Origin: Atopomonas hussainii
GTDB lineage: Bacteria > Pseudomonadota > Gammaproteobacteria > Pseudomonadales > Pseudomonadaceae
DNA length: 64,000 nucleotides
Assembly: GCF_900109735.1 (NCBI RefSeq)
Contig: NZ_FOAS01000011.1
Span: 1-64,000 of the forward strand
Direction of reading: 5' to 3'
The translations under genes and the position numbers were made by a program. Positions 56,404 through 64,000 of this stretch are shown one piece after another (positions within the stretch are counted from its first letter, which is position 1; each line of letters begins with the position of its first letter). The notes beneath the pieces were generated by a model that had not been told where the DNA came from, made no database searches, and saw only the letters and a list, made by a program, of their open reading frames with translations.

Positions 56404-59013
56404 TTAGGCCTGAACGACCGGAATCTTCGCGTTAGCAGCGGCTTCCTTGAACTCAGCGATCTGGTCGAAGGACAGGTAGCGATACACGTCGGCAGCCATG
56501 CTGTCGATGTTCTTCGCGTATTCCATGTACTCCGCCACAGTCGGCAGCTTGCCTACGATAGAGGCAACTGCCGCCAGTTCCGCCGATGCCAGGAACACGT
56601 TAGTCGCGTCACCCAGACGGTTCGGGAAGTTACGGGTCGAGGTCGACACCACAGTCGAGCCAGTCTTCACACGTGCTTGGTTACCCATGCACAGCGAGCA
56701 GCCCGGCATTTCCATGCGCGCACCGGCCTTGCCGTAGATGCCGTAGTAGCCTTCTTCAACCAGCTGGTGTTGGTCCATCTTGGTCGGCGGAGCCAGCCAC
56801 AGGGTGGTCGGAATGCCGCCCTTGACTTTCTCCAGCAGCTTACCGGCAGCGCGGAAGTGACCGATGTTGGTCATGCACGAACCGATGAACACTTCGTCGA
56901 TCTTCTGACCTTCAACGCTGGACAGCAGACGCGCGTCGTCCGGATCGTTCGGGGCGCAGAGGATAGGCTCTTTGACGTCGGCTAGATCGATTTCGATCAC
57001 GGCAGCGTATTCGGCGTCTTTGTCGGCTTCCAGCAGTTCTGGGTTGGCCAGCCATGCTTCCATAGCCTGAGCACGACGCTCCAGAGTACGCGGGTCACCG
57101 TAGCCTTCGCTGATCATCCAACGCAGCAGGGTGATGTTGGACTTCAGGTACTCAGCAATCGCGTCTTCCGGCAGCTTGATGGTGCAGCCAGCCGCGGAAC
57201 GCTCAGCAGAGGCGTCAGACAGTTCGAACGCTTGCTCAACGGTCAGTTCGTTCAGACCTTCGATTTCCAGCACGCGGCCAGAGAAGATGTTCTTCTTGCC
57301 TTTCTTCTCTACGGTCAGCAGGCCTGCCTGAATCGCGTAGTAAGGAATGGCATGCACGAGGTCACGCAGGGTGATGCCCGGCTGCATTTTGCCTTTGAAG
57401 CGCACCAGTACCGATTCCGGCATGTCCAGCGGCATAACGCCAGTGGCGGCAGCGAACGCCACCAGACCAGAACCGGCCGGGAAGGAGATGCCCAGCGGGA
57501 AGCGGGTGTGCGAGTCACCACCAGTACCAACGGTGTCCGGCAGCAGCATACGGTTCAGCCAGCTGTGGATGATGCCGTCGCCCGGACGCAGGGAAACGCC
57601 ACCACGGGTCATGATGAAGTCAGGCAGGGTGTGGTGTGTGGTCACGTCGATCGGCTTCGGATAGGCCGCGGTGTGACAGAAAGACTGCATGGTCAGGTCG
57701 GCAGAGAAGCCCAAGCAAGCCAAGTCTTTCAGCTCGTCACGGGTCATCGGGCCTGTGGTGTCCTGCGAACCCACGGTGGTCATCTTCGGCTCACAGTAGG
57801 TGCCCGGACGCACGCCTTGGCCTTCCGGCAAGCCGCACGCACGACCAACCATCTTCTGCGCCAGGGTGAAGCCCTTGCCGCTGTCAGCCGGAGCAACCGG
57901 CTTCTTGAACACGTCAGACGGTGCCAGACCCAGCTCAGCGCGCGCCTTTTCAGTCAGGCCACGGCCGATGATCAGCGGGATACGGCCGCCAGCGCGAACT
58001 TCGTCGAGCAGTACGTCAGTCTTCAGTTCGAAGGTGCTGATCACTTCGTCGGTGCCGTGTTTGCACACTTTGCCGGCGTAGGGGTACACGTCGATCACGT
58101 CGCCCATGTTCAGGTTGGCAACATCCATTTCCAGCGGCAGAGCGCCGGCGTCTTCCATGGTGTTGTAGAAGATCGGGGCGATCTTGTTGCCGAAGCAGAA
58201 GCCGCCAGCGCGCTTGTTCGGCACGTAAGGAATGTCGTCACCGAAGAACCACAGCACCGAGTTGGTGGCGGACTTACGCGAAGAACCAGTACCGACAACG
58301 TCACCCACGTAGGCAACCGGGAAGCCTTTGGCTTTCACCGCTTCGATTTGCTTCAGCGGGCCAACCGAGCCCGGCTGCTCCGGCTCAATACCGTCGCGGG
58401 CCATTTTCAGCATGGCTTGCGCGTGCAGCGGGATGTCCGGACGCGACCAAGCATCCGGCGCCGGCGACAGGTCGTCGGTGTTGGTTTCGCCCGGTACTTT
58501 GAACACGGTCAGGGAGATTTTTTCTTCCAGCGCAGGGCGCGCCTTGAACCACTCAGCGTCAGCCCAAGACTGCAGCACGGCTTTGGCGTTAGCGTTGCCG
58601 GCTTTGGCTTTTTCTGCCACGTCGTGGAAGGCATCAAACATCAGCAGGGTGTGCTTCAGTTGCTCAGCAGCAACAGTGCCCAGCTCGGCGTTGTCCAGCA
58701 GTTCAACCAGTGTGGCGATGTTGTAGCCGCCCTGCATGGTGCCCAGCAGCTCAACGGCGCGTTGCTTGCTGATCAGCGGGGAAGTGGCTTCGCCTTTGGC
58801 TACGGCGGACAGGAAACCAGCCTTAACGTAGGCAGCTTCGTCAACGCCCGGCGGAATGCGGTTGGTGATCAGATCAAGCAGAAACTCTTCCTCGCCCGCC
58901 GGCGGGTTCTTCAGCAGTTCTACCAGCGCGGCAGTCTGCTCAGCGGTCAAAGGCTGAGGTACAACGCCAAGGGCGGCGCGTTCTTCTACGTGTTTGCGAT
59001 AGGCTTCAAGCAC
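56404..59013 (-). CDS. acnB: Aconitate hydratase B
   Basis: 869 residues. Interconverts citrate and isocitrate in the TCA cycle; as apo-protein it can bind mRNA. Started at the GTG at 59013 because it gives the family N-terminus ([21 protein letters not shown]), the usual Pseudomonas length, and GAGGG eight bases upstream; the frame to 59109 is non-conserved. Domain order is the AcnB one: HEAT-like N-terminus, swivel domain (about 170-370), then the cluster-bearing core with Cys in [10 protein letters not shown] and in [10 protein letters not shown]. Followed by a strong terminator. Confidence 0.97.
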   Translation of the reverse strand: MLEAYRKHVEERAALGVVPQPLTAEQTAALVELLKNPPAGEEEFLLDLITNRIPPGVDEAAYVKAGFLSAVAKGEATSPLISKQRAVELLGTMQGGYNIATLVELLDNAELGTVAAEQLKHTLLMFDAFHDVAEKAKAGNANAKAVLQSWADAEWFKARPALEEKISLTVFKVPGETNTDDLSPAPDAWSRPDIPLHAQAMLKMARDGIEPEQPGSVGPLKQIEAVKAKGFPVAYVGDVVGTGSSRKSATNSVLWFFGDDIPYVPNKRAGGFCFGNKIAPIFYNTMEDAGALPLEMDVANLNMGDVIDVYPYAGKVCKHGTDEVISTFELKTDVLLDEVRAGGRIPLIIGRGLTEKARAELGLAPSDVFKKPVAPADSGKGFTLAQKMVGRACGLPEGQGVRPGTYCEPKMTTVGSQDTTGPMTRDELKDLACLGFSADLTMQSFCHTAAYPKPIDVTTHHTLPDFIMTRGGVSLRPGDGIIHSWLNRMLLPDTVGTGGDSHTRFPLGISFPAGSGLVAFAAATGVMPLDMPESVLVRFKGKMQPGITLRDLVHAIPYYAIQAGLLTVEKKGKKNIFSGRVLEIEGLNELTVEQAFELSDASAERSAAGCTIKLPEDAIAEYLKSNITLLRWMISEGYGDPRTLERRAQAMEAWLANPELLEADKDAEYAAVIEIDLADVKEPILCAPNDPDDARLLSSVEGQKIDEVFIGSCMTNIGHFRAAGKLLEKVKGGIPTTLWLAPPTKMDQHQLVEEGYYGIYGKAGARMEMPGCSLCMGNQARVKTGSTVVSTSTRNFPNRLGDATNVFLASAELAAVASIVGKLPTVAEYMEYAKNIDSMAADVYRYLSFDQIAEFKEAAANAKIPVVQA

Positions 59014-59033
59014 AGTTATACCCTCATCAGTGA

Positions 59034-59050
59034 TCCCACAGGCTGTGGGA
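59034..59050 (-). promoter_or_regulatory. Hairpin in the acnB leader
   Basis: TCCCACA-GGC-TGTGGGA, a 7-bp perfect stem 20 bases before the acnB GTG and about ten bases before its ribosome-binding site. Could influence initiation. No match to the eukaryotic IRE loop. Confidence 0.4.
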
Positions 59051-59127
59051 CTTATATCCAGCATCCCGTTACCTGACTGCGCTCGCCGCTTTGTGAGCGA
59101 CCCCGCCAATCAGTGCTACGGCTTAAG

Positions 59128-59245
59128 CGAAGCTGCTTTCAAAGTTTTACGCCGCCTTGATAAAACGTGTGGGGTGCGCAGGGAGGGAACGCTGCGCGAG
59201 GCCCCAGGCGGATCGGAAGCTCGTGACGCTTTGAAAACAGCTTCG
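59128..59245. repeat. 118-nt nested hairpin element upstream of acnB
   Basis: Outer arms 59128-59144 and 59229-59245 (GAAGCTGCTTTCAAAG against CTTTGAAAACAGCTTC, one mismatch). Inside lie CCGCCT (59152-59157) with AGGCGG (59206-59211), GGGG (59171-59174) with CCCC (59202-59205), and GCGCAG (59176-59181) with CTGCGC (59192-59197), closing a ten-base loop GGAGGGAACG. It may be a structured RNA on either strand or a small mobile (MITE-like) insertion. The rest of the 59014-59446 interval has no gene. Confidence 0.65.
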
Positions 59246-59446
59246 ATTCTTGGGCTTTGGCAAAGATAGAAAACCGTCATGTTGGCCATGCTAGAGCATG
59301 TCTTGTGGTGACGACTTTCATCAAAAGCGCACCGATTCTAATGGAATGCGCCATCAAAGTTAAGCAGAGCGACAGACGTCCGGCGGGTGAATGGCACTCG
59401 ACAAAGGGCTAAGATGCGCCGTTGTTTGCGTTAAGAGTTAGGGTTT

Positions 59447-59917
59447 ATGCAGGGCGAGCGGGTTAAAACACCGTGTGTAGGGCTGTGCTCTACCGTGTAT
59501 GGCGATGTGGTCTGCCGTGGCTGTAAGCGTTTTCACCATGAAGTGGTGGACTGGAATGGCTACGACGAAGAGGCCAAACGCGCGGTGTGGCGGCGTTTAG
59601 AGTCTTTATTGGTGCAGGTGATCAGCTCGCGCGTCGAGGTGTTTGACTTGCCGCGTTTAAAGAATGAGCTGAGTGCGCGCAGCATGCTGCCAAAAGACAG
59701 TCACAACGCTTATTTTTTGGCCTATCGGCTGATTCAGCGTGGCGCCGGGCAAATCAGCGATTTAACCGCCTACGGCGTGGCCGTCACCCGCGAGTTTCAG
59801 GACGTCAGCCTGACCACCCTGCGCGATGCTATCGAGCAAGAGTATTTTTTGCTCTCGCAGGCGCATTACCAGCGCTATATCGAGCCGGGCCTACTGCTCA
59901 ATAGCGAGGCCAAGTGA
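59447..59917 (+). CDS. DUF1289 protein with Cys4 motif
   Basis: 156 residues. The N-terminal DUF1289 motif has four cysteines: C10-V-G-L-C14 and C23-R-G-C26-K-R, followed by EVVDWNGYDEEAKRAVWRRLE, suggesting a small zinc or Fe-S site. The extra ~95 C-terminal residues are helical and not recognised. Function unknown; the family is common beside metabolic genes. In Pseudomonas a DUF1289 gene is divergent from acnB as here. AGGG before the ATG. Confidence 0.85.
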   Translation: MQGERVKTPCVGLCSTVYGDVVCRGCKRFHHEVVDWNGYDEEAKRAVWRRLESLLVQVISSRVEVFDLPRLKNELSARSMLPKDSHNAYFLAYRLIQRGAGQISDLTAYGVAVTREFQDVSLTTLRDAIEQEYFLLSQAHYQRYIEPGLLLNSEAK

Positions 59918-60067
59918 ACTGAACGGCTCAGCCACTTTGCCAAGCTAAGCGCTGAATAACCTCGACGTTTTAACACTTCGACGGTTTGTTACGCCTAAGC
60001 CGTGGTGTGCTTACAGCGCGCAAGGCATGATGGCGGTTTGTTGCCCAGTTGCGATTTAAGGCCTGCC

Positions 60068-60850
60068 ATGTCTCTTGCCACCCAAGCGGCGTATCTGGAT
60101 TTTTGCGCGCACAGTGTTGTTGGTGCGGTGCGTGAACATAACGAAGACGCGGTGCTCGCAGACCCAGCGCTGGGGCTGTGGGCCGTGGCCGATGGCATGG
60201 GCGGCTACCAGAAAGGTGAGTTGGCCAGCGCCTTGGTGATCGAAGCCTTGCAGAGCCAGTTGACTGCCGGGGCCACGTTAGAAGCGGCCATCCAGCATGC
60301 CAATGACTATGTGCGCGCCGAGGCTGAAGGCCATGCCGATCGCATCGGTATGGGCTCTACGGTGGTCGCGGCCCGCTTTGACGGTTTTCACTTCGAATTG
60401 GCTTGGGTAGGCGATAGCCGAGCCTATCGTGTAGGCGCTGGGTATATCGAACAGCTCAGCCATGATCACAGCTGGGTGCAAGCGATGATCGATGCCGGCC
60501 AACTGTCGGTCGATGAAGCGCGTGAGCACCCACGGCGCAATATCGTGACCCAGTGTTTAGGGCGTGAGCCCGGGCCTCTGCAGGTAGGCCTGCTAGACGG
60601 CGAGCTGCGCAGTGGCGAGCTGCTCTTATTATGTAGCGACGGCCTGACCGGCGAGTTGGACGATGCGCAGATTGCTCTGTTGGCACACGGCGAAGGCACG
60701 CTGCAAAGCCGCTTGCTGGCCTTGATTAGCGCGGCAGAAGCCGCCGGTGGCCACGACAATATTTCTTGCGTGCTGCTCGCGCGGCCTTATGATGCGCCGC
60801 CGCTGGCAGAAGCGCGGCCTTGGTACAAACGAATTTGGCGACGTGGTTGA
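60068..60850 (+). CDS. PP2C-family Ser/Thr protein phosphatase
   Basis: 260 residues from the ATG at 60068 (AAGG upstream). Motifs in order: GAVREHNEDAVLADP (metal Asp), WAVADGMGGYQKGELAS, MGSTVVAARF, LAWVGDSRAYR, LSHDHSWVQAMIDAGQLS, NIVTQCLGREP, LLLCSDGLTGELDD, and GGHDNISCVLLA. All metal-binding Asp residues are present, so it should be active. It would reverse phosphorylation by the kinase 13 bases downstream. Cytoplasmic. Confidence 0.93.
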   Translation: MSLATQAAYLDFCAHSVVGAVREHNEDAVLADPALGLWAVADGMGGYQKGELASALVIEALQSQLTAGATLEAAIQHANDYVRAEAEGHADRIGMGSTVVAARFDGFHFELAWVGDSRAYRVGAGYIEQLSHDHSWVQAMIDAGQLSVDEAREHPRRNIVTQCLGREPGPLQVGLLDGELRSGELLLLCSDGLTGELDDAQIALLAHGEGTLQSRLLALISAAEAAGGHDNISCVLLARPYDAPPLAEARPWYKRIWRRG

Positions 60851-60863
60851 GGGTGTGTTGGCG

Positions 60864-62594
60864 ATGAGCGAAACGCTGATCGAAATTCCCGGTTATCAGG
60901 TGCATGGCCGCTTAGGTAAAGGCGGTATGGCCGAGGTGTATTTGGCCACCCAGTTGTCGCTCAAACGTAAAGTGGCGATCAAGGTGCTGCTCAAAACCGA
61001 CGAGGACTTCAGCGCCCGCTTTGTGCGTGAAGGGCACATGTTGGCCTCGCTGAATCACCCGTCGATCATCACCATTTATGACATCGGCCAGCTGGACGAT
61101 GGACGCCATTACATTGCCATGGAGTTTGTCGCCGGTGGCGATCTGACCCAGTTTAAAGGCCAGCCGTTAGATCCTAAGCGTGCGCTGGAGATTCTCCGTC
61201 AGCTGGCCAGTGGCCTGCGGGTGGTGCATGAGCGCGGCTTGGTACATCGCGATTTAAAGCCGGCGAATATCCTCTTTCGCGCCGATGGCAGTGCGGTGAT
61301 CAGCGACTTTGGTATCGCCAAAGAGCTGGCAGTGGATAGCGAGCTGACTCAGTTCGGCATTGCTGTCGGTAGCCCCTCGTATATCAGCCCAGAGCAAGCA
61401 CGTGGCGAGCAAATCGACGCGCGTTGCGACCTGTATAGCTTGGGCGTGATGTGGCTAGAAATGCTCACCGGCGTTAATCCGTTTCGTGGCGATAACTACA
61501 CGCAGACGGTGCTCAAACATGTGCAGTTGCCCATTCCGCAATTGCCGGCGGGTTTGCAGCACTACCAGCCGCTAGTCAACAGCCTGCTGGCCAAAGACCC
61601 GGCGCAGCGCCTAGACAGCTGTGCCAGCTTGTTGCAGCAGCTGGATGCCCTAGAAAGCGACGACGAAGATCTAGACGAAACCCAATTACGTCCCGCTCTG
61701 GCGCTGCCTACGAAGACAACGCCAGCAGCGCCGGCAGTGGCCGGTAAACGCGCCGGGGCACAGGGTTTGAGCGTACTGAGCTGGACGCTTTTGAGCTTGG
61801 GTGTAGGTTTAGTGATTGCTGGTGCTTGGCTGTTTTGGCTGCGCCAAGAACGTATCAGCGATTACTTGCAGCTTGCCGAGCAGCAAATGGCGCTGGGCCA
61901 GTTGATGACGCCAGCGGGCGATAACGCGCAAGCCAGCTTTAACCAGGTGCTGCGCTTAGACGGTGATAACGAACAAGCGCTCAATGGCCTTGAGCGAGTC
62001 AAGGCGGCGCGCATTGCCGAGCTGCTGTTGCTGGCCGAAGAGCGCTTGCAACAAGGCCAGCTGCGCAGCCCGGCTGAAGATAACGCCGAATACTATTTCG
62101 AGCAGGTGCTCTTGCTGCAACCTGAGCAAGCCGAGGCAAGTCAGGGTTTAGTGCGTGTGCAGCAGGCGCATTGGGCGTGGCTGGTTGCGCAAGGCCATGC
62201 ACGCTTACAGTCCGGCCAGTTGCTCGAGCCTGAGCAAGACAGTGCTGTGTACTACTTTAATCAGGTGTTGGCGCAAGACCCGGATAACGGCCCAGCGCGC
62301 ACGGGGCTTGAGCAAGTGGGTAAACGCTTTGCGCAACTGGCGCGCGCGGCTTACCGTCAGCCGAATTTCCCGCAGGCGCTGGCGTATATCCAGCAGGGCC
62401 TCAGCGTAGCGCCGCAAGATGCCGAGCTGCTGCGTTTAAAGCGCGAGCACGAGTCGCTGTTAAGCTCGGCACGGGCGGCGCGCCAACAGCGGCAGGCTGA
62501 GCCCGCTAGGCCCAGCGCCGGCAGCGCAGCAGAGCAGCCCAGCCAGCCAGAAGCTAATCCGTTAAAACGCCTGTGGAATCGGGTGTTTAACTGA
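60864..62594 (+). CDS. Hanks-type Ser/Thr protein kinase with periplasmic repeat domain
   Basis: 576 residues from the ATG at 60864. Kinase domain 10-260: glycine loop GKGGMAEVYLA, catalytic Lys K40, H128-R-D130-LKPAN, D148-FG, and GSPSYISPEQARG. An acidic juxtamembrane stretch with a Thr (DEDLDETQL) precedes a single helix at 303-326. Beyond it are three repeats of 53 residues aligned on GQL (345, 398, 451) with the pattern GQLxxPxxDxAxxxFxQVLxxxPxN, then a TPR-like unit (FPQALAYIQQGLSVAPQD). The topology puts the repeats in the periplasm as a likely sensor or partner-binding domain. C-terminus is Ser/Pro/Ala-rich. Confidence 0.93.
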   Translation: MSETLIEIPGYQVHGRLGKGGMAEVYLATQLSLKRKVAIKVLLKTDEDFSARFVREGHMLASLNHPSIITIYDIGQLDDGRHYIAMEFVAGGDLTQFKGQPLDPKRALEILRQLASGLRVVHERGLVHRDLKPANILFRADGSAVISDFGIAKELAVDSELTQFGIAVGSPSYISPEQARGEQIDARCDLYSLGVMWLEMLTGVNPFRGDNYTQTVLKHVQLPIPQLPAGLQHYQPLVNSLLAKDPAQRLDSCASLLQQLDALESDDEDLDETQLRPALALPTKTTPAAPAVAGKRAGAQGLSVLSWTLLSLGVGLVIAGAWLFWLRQERISDYLQLAEQQMALGQLMTPAGDNAQASFNQVLRLDGDNEQALNGLERVKAARIAELLLLAEERLQQGQLRSPAEDNAEYYFEQVLLLQPEQAEASQGLVRVQQAHWAWLVAQGHARLQSGQLLEPEQDSAVYYFNQVLAQDPDNGPARTGLEQVGKRFAQLARAAYRQPNFPQALAYIQQGLSVAPQDAELLRLKREHESLLSSARAARQQRQAEPARPSAGSAAEQPSQPEANPLKRLWNRVFN

Positions 62595-62655
62595 CGTTGT
62601 GCTGCCAACGTAAGCGCAGCGTTTTTGTGTTTTGCACCCAGAGGTGATGCACACC

Positions 62656-63483
62656 ATGTTGAAACTGCATTTTCGTGATCAATCGCAAGCCGACCGTTGG
62701 CTCACCGAAGACAGCTTGCTGCTCGGTAGTGGCGCTACGGCCACTTTGCAGCTGCAAGGTCAGGGCATTAGCGCTGAGCATGCACGCCTTGAGCACGAAG
62801 GAGGCCACTACTACTTAAGCGATTGCGGCAGCGAAAAAGGCACTTACGTTAACGGTGAGCGTATCGGCAGTCGTTACCAGTTGCGTGCTGGTGATGTGCT
62901 GCGCTTGGGGCTGACAGAGCTGGAGCTGAGCGACCCCAATCAGCGCCCGGCGCGTAGCCATCAGCCGGCTTTGTGGAGCCTGCAAGTGATGCAAGGCGAG
63001 GGGCAGGGCAAGAAGTTCCCGCTCAAGGGCTCGTTGACCTTGGGCCGCTCGGTGAAGTGCGATGCCTGCTTCGAAGACCCGCAGCTGTCGCGCCGGCATG
63101 CCGAATTTTTCTTCCGCGATGGCGTGCTGGAGGTGAAAGACTTAGGTTCTGCCAATGGCATTTTGGTTAACCAGAAGAAAGTCGCTGCTGCCAGCCTGCA
63201 ACCCGGTGATTTGGTGCAGATGGGCGGTGTCTTGCTGCTGGTGATTGGCCCCAAAGTCAGCGGCGTGCAAGCGCACGAGGAAGAAGACGCTACCTTGTTC
63301 ATGAAGGCGTTGGACTTGCCCAAGCCGGTACCTCAGTCGGTGCAGTCGGGGCGTATCGAAGTGCCACAAACGGCGCCGAAAGCGGCATTGGCTGCCGCGC
63401 CGGCTAGCTCGAAGGCACCGCTGTTACTGGGCCTGTCGGTGTTGGTGTTGGCTGTCGCCGCTGGGGTTGTGCTGCTGGCATAA
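62656..63483 (+). CDS. Tandem FHA-domain tail-anchored protein
   Basis: 275 residues from the ATG at 62656 (GAGGTG ten bases upstream; an ATG at 62647 is too close to it). FHA1 about 20-92 (SAEH at 39-42, KGTYVNGERIG) has Gly24-Ser25 where the phosphate-binding Gly-Arg is expected, so it may not bind phosphothreonine. FHA2 about 108-196 is complete (G130-R131, S145-RRH, N167-G). An acidic EEEDATLFMKALD segment at 208-220 could be a phosphosite. A C-terminal helix (255-275) anchors it in the membrane facing the cytoplasm. Likely reader of the kinase's marks. Confidence 0.92.
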   Translation: MLKLHFRDQSQADRWLTEDSLLLGSGATATLQLQGQGISAEHARLEHEGGHYYLSDCGSEKGTYVNGERIGSRYQLRAGDVLRLGLTELELSDPNQRPARSHQPALWSLQVMQGEGQGKKFPLKGSLTLGRSVKCDACFEDPQLSRRHAEFFFRDGVLEVKDLGSANGILVNQKKVAAASLQPGDLVQMGGVLLLVIGPKVSGVQAHEEEDATLFMKALDLPKPVPQSVQSGRIEVPQTAPKAALAAAPASSKAPLLLGLSVLVLAVAAGVVLLA

Positions 63484-63508
63484 CGCTGCCCGCTGGTCTG
63501 TTCTATAC

Positions 63509-63540
63509 AACAAGGCCCGCATGATGCGGGCCTTGTTGTT
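63509..63540. terminator. Bidirectional terminator
   Basis: AACAAGGCCCGCA-TGA-TGCGGGCCTTGTT (63509-63537), 13-bp perfect stem between the convergent FHA and M28 genes. Confidence 0.8.
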
Positions 63541-63546
63541 AACGGC

Positions 63547-64000
63547 TTATTTAATCCAGTGTTTGCCCCAATGGGTGATGTCATACGCAGCGGAGCGCGC
63601 TTTCATCAGCGGAGCTGGGGTTGGTGGAGTGGCTTTCTCGTCGTCGATCAGCTTGGTCGATAAGGCAAACCAGCTGGTGACAAACGCGATAGCGTCGCCG
63701 TTGACCTCCAAAGCGCGTCTATCCAAGTTATTGATGTTGTCGCAGGCTTGGTGATAGCAAGGGTCGAAGGCTTCGCCGGCCGTGCCGCCGTAACGGCTGG
63801 CTTGTTCTTCACTCTTGATGTCTTCGGCGCCGGTAAACAGGCCGCCAAAGGCAATGCCGTCCAAGAAGAACTGCGCATAGTCGGAGCGGAAGCTGATTTC
63901 ATCACCCTGCGATGGCAGGCCGCGCAGGCGATAGTACTTCTCGAACAAGGCTTCGACCGCTTTTGAGCCGGGCGGGCCTTCAAGGCCGAACTCCGAGCCA
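63547..64000 (-). CDS. M28-family zinc aminopeptidase, C-terminal part (cut by window edge)
   Basis: The frame continues past the right edge; about 151 C-terminal residues are visible. SEFGLEGPPGSKAVEALFEKYYRL, ISFRSDYAQFFLDGIAFGGLFTGAEDIKSEEQASRYGG and DPCYHQACDNINNLD (the last with a metal-ligand His) are typical of M28 peptidases related to Streptomyces aminopeptidase S. Such enzymes are normally secreted; the signal peptide would lie outside the window. C-terminus ends THWGKHWIK. Confidence 0.88.
   Translation of the reverse strand, partial: GSEFGLEGPPGSKAVEALFEKYYRLRGLPSQGDEISFRSDYAQFFLDGIAFGGLFTGAEDIKSEEQASRYGGTAGEAFDPCYHQACDNINNLDRRALEVNGDAIAFVTSWFALSTKLIDDEKATPPTPAPLMKARSAAYDITHWGKHWIK

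Noticed and set aside
57232-59076. 614-codon open frame on the plus strand opposite acnB
   Set aside because: It is the antisense shadow of a highly conserved gene with strong codon bias; the product is low-complexity (His/Arg/Gln/Val-rich), without motifs or a ribosome-binding site.
59128-59245. Calling the acnB-side hairpin an RsmY/RsmZ-type sRNA
   Set aside because: Size and GGA motifs would fit, but there is no GacA box upstream and no T-tract terminator after it, so only a neutral structured-element call is justified.

Overview
The window reads as a chromosomal stretch from a gammaproteobacterium of the Pseudomonas group (Pseudomonadaceae). This rests on gene order (purN-purM-DUF2066-CDP-alcohol transferase-perM-hda; wrbA-arsC-yihY-small ORF; TlpA-like protein next to proS; creBCD; yadG-yadH-queF; acnB next to a DUF1289 gene), on protein lengths typical of that family, and on the presence of sigma54-like and sigma28-like promoter sequences. 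Species cannot be named from this. Most of it is ordinary, dense, moderately GC-rich core genome; clear accessory sequence is limited to the left edge (end of an IS5-type transposase) and to about 20.5-21.9 kb.

Layout. 1-0.23 kb: transposase end. 0.4-2.8 kb (-): DUF3108 protein, purN, purM. 3.0-6.4 kb (+): DUF2066 protein, CDP-alcohol phosphatidyltransferase, PerM-type permease, hda, tightly packed. 6.5-7.8 kb (-): DUF2069, wrbA-like, arsC. 7.9-9.5 kb (+): YihY and a 67-residue ORF preceded by a sigma54-like promoter. 9.5-11.4 kb (-): unknown protein and a PilZ protein. 11.5-15.9 kb: TlpA-like lipoprotein, lipoprotein, proS, thioesterase, solute-binding protein. 16-20.5 kb: mgtC-like gene and the creBCD envelope-stress system. 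20.5-21.9 kb: accessory spot with an AT-rich BamE-like ORF and a remarkable 564-bp non-coding element made of two homologous, inverted, hairpin-rich modules. 21.9-24.0 kb (-): PilJ-N-domain protein and outer-membrane porin behind a strong sigma54-like promoter. 24.3-28.4 kb: phzF-like, DUF4197, plsB. 28.7-33.2 kb (+): Gld-like ABC transporter operon with a DUF4340 protein. 33.4-38.3 kb: quinone-oxidoreductase-like MDR and metH. 38.5-40.5 kb (+): a REC-CheC protein paired with a PAS diguanylate cyclase. 40.5-43.9 kb: nfuA, tRNA-Val, tRNA-Asp, a 28-residue acidic ORF, GST, an anchored helical protein, and a duplicated tRNA-Glu/tRNA-Gly pair. 44-50.7 kb: small unknown protein, Na+/alanine symporter, transglutaminase-like protein, yadG-yadH-queF, DUF4404, and a PhnX-like pseudoenzyme. 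50.8-56.3 kb: beta-propeller exported protein, FMN reductase, Cache chemoreceptor with a sigma28-like promoter, rhodanese, DUF4442. 56.4-59.0 kb (-): acnB, with a 118-nt nested hairpin in its upstream region. 59.4-63.5 kb (+): DUF1289, then PP2C phosphatase - Hanks-type kinase - tandem FHA protein; an M28 peptidase is cut by the right edge.

Functionally the window mixes purine, phospholipid, methionine, TCA and tRNA-modification housekeeping with several signalling modules: two-component (CreBC), c-di-GMP (PilZ protein, REC-CheC/DGC pair), chemoreception, and Ser/Thr phosphorylation. The strongest unexplained items are the inverted covarying hairpin modules at 21.1-21.7 kb, the nested hairpin upstream of acnB, and the small ORF with its own sigma54-like promoter. 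All calls are by reading only; no database search was possible.
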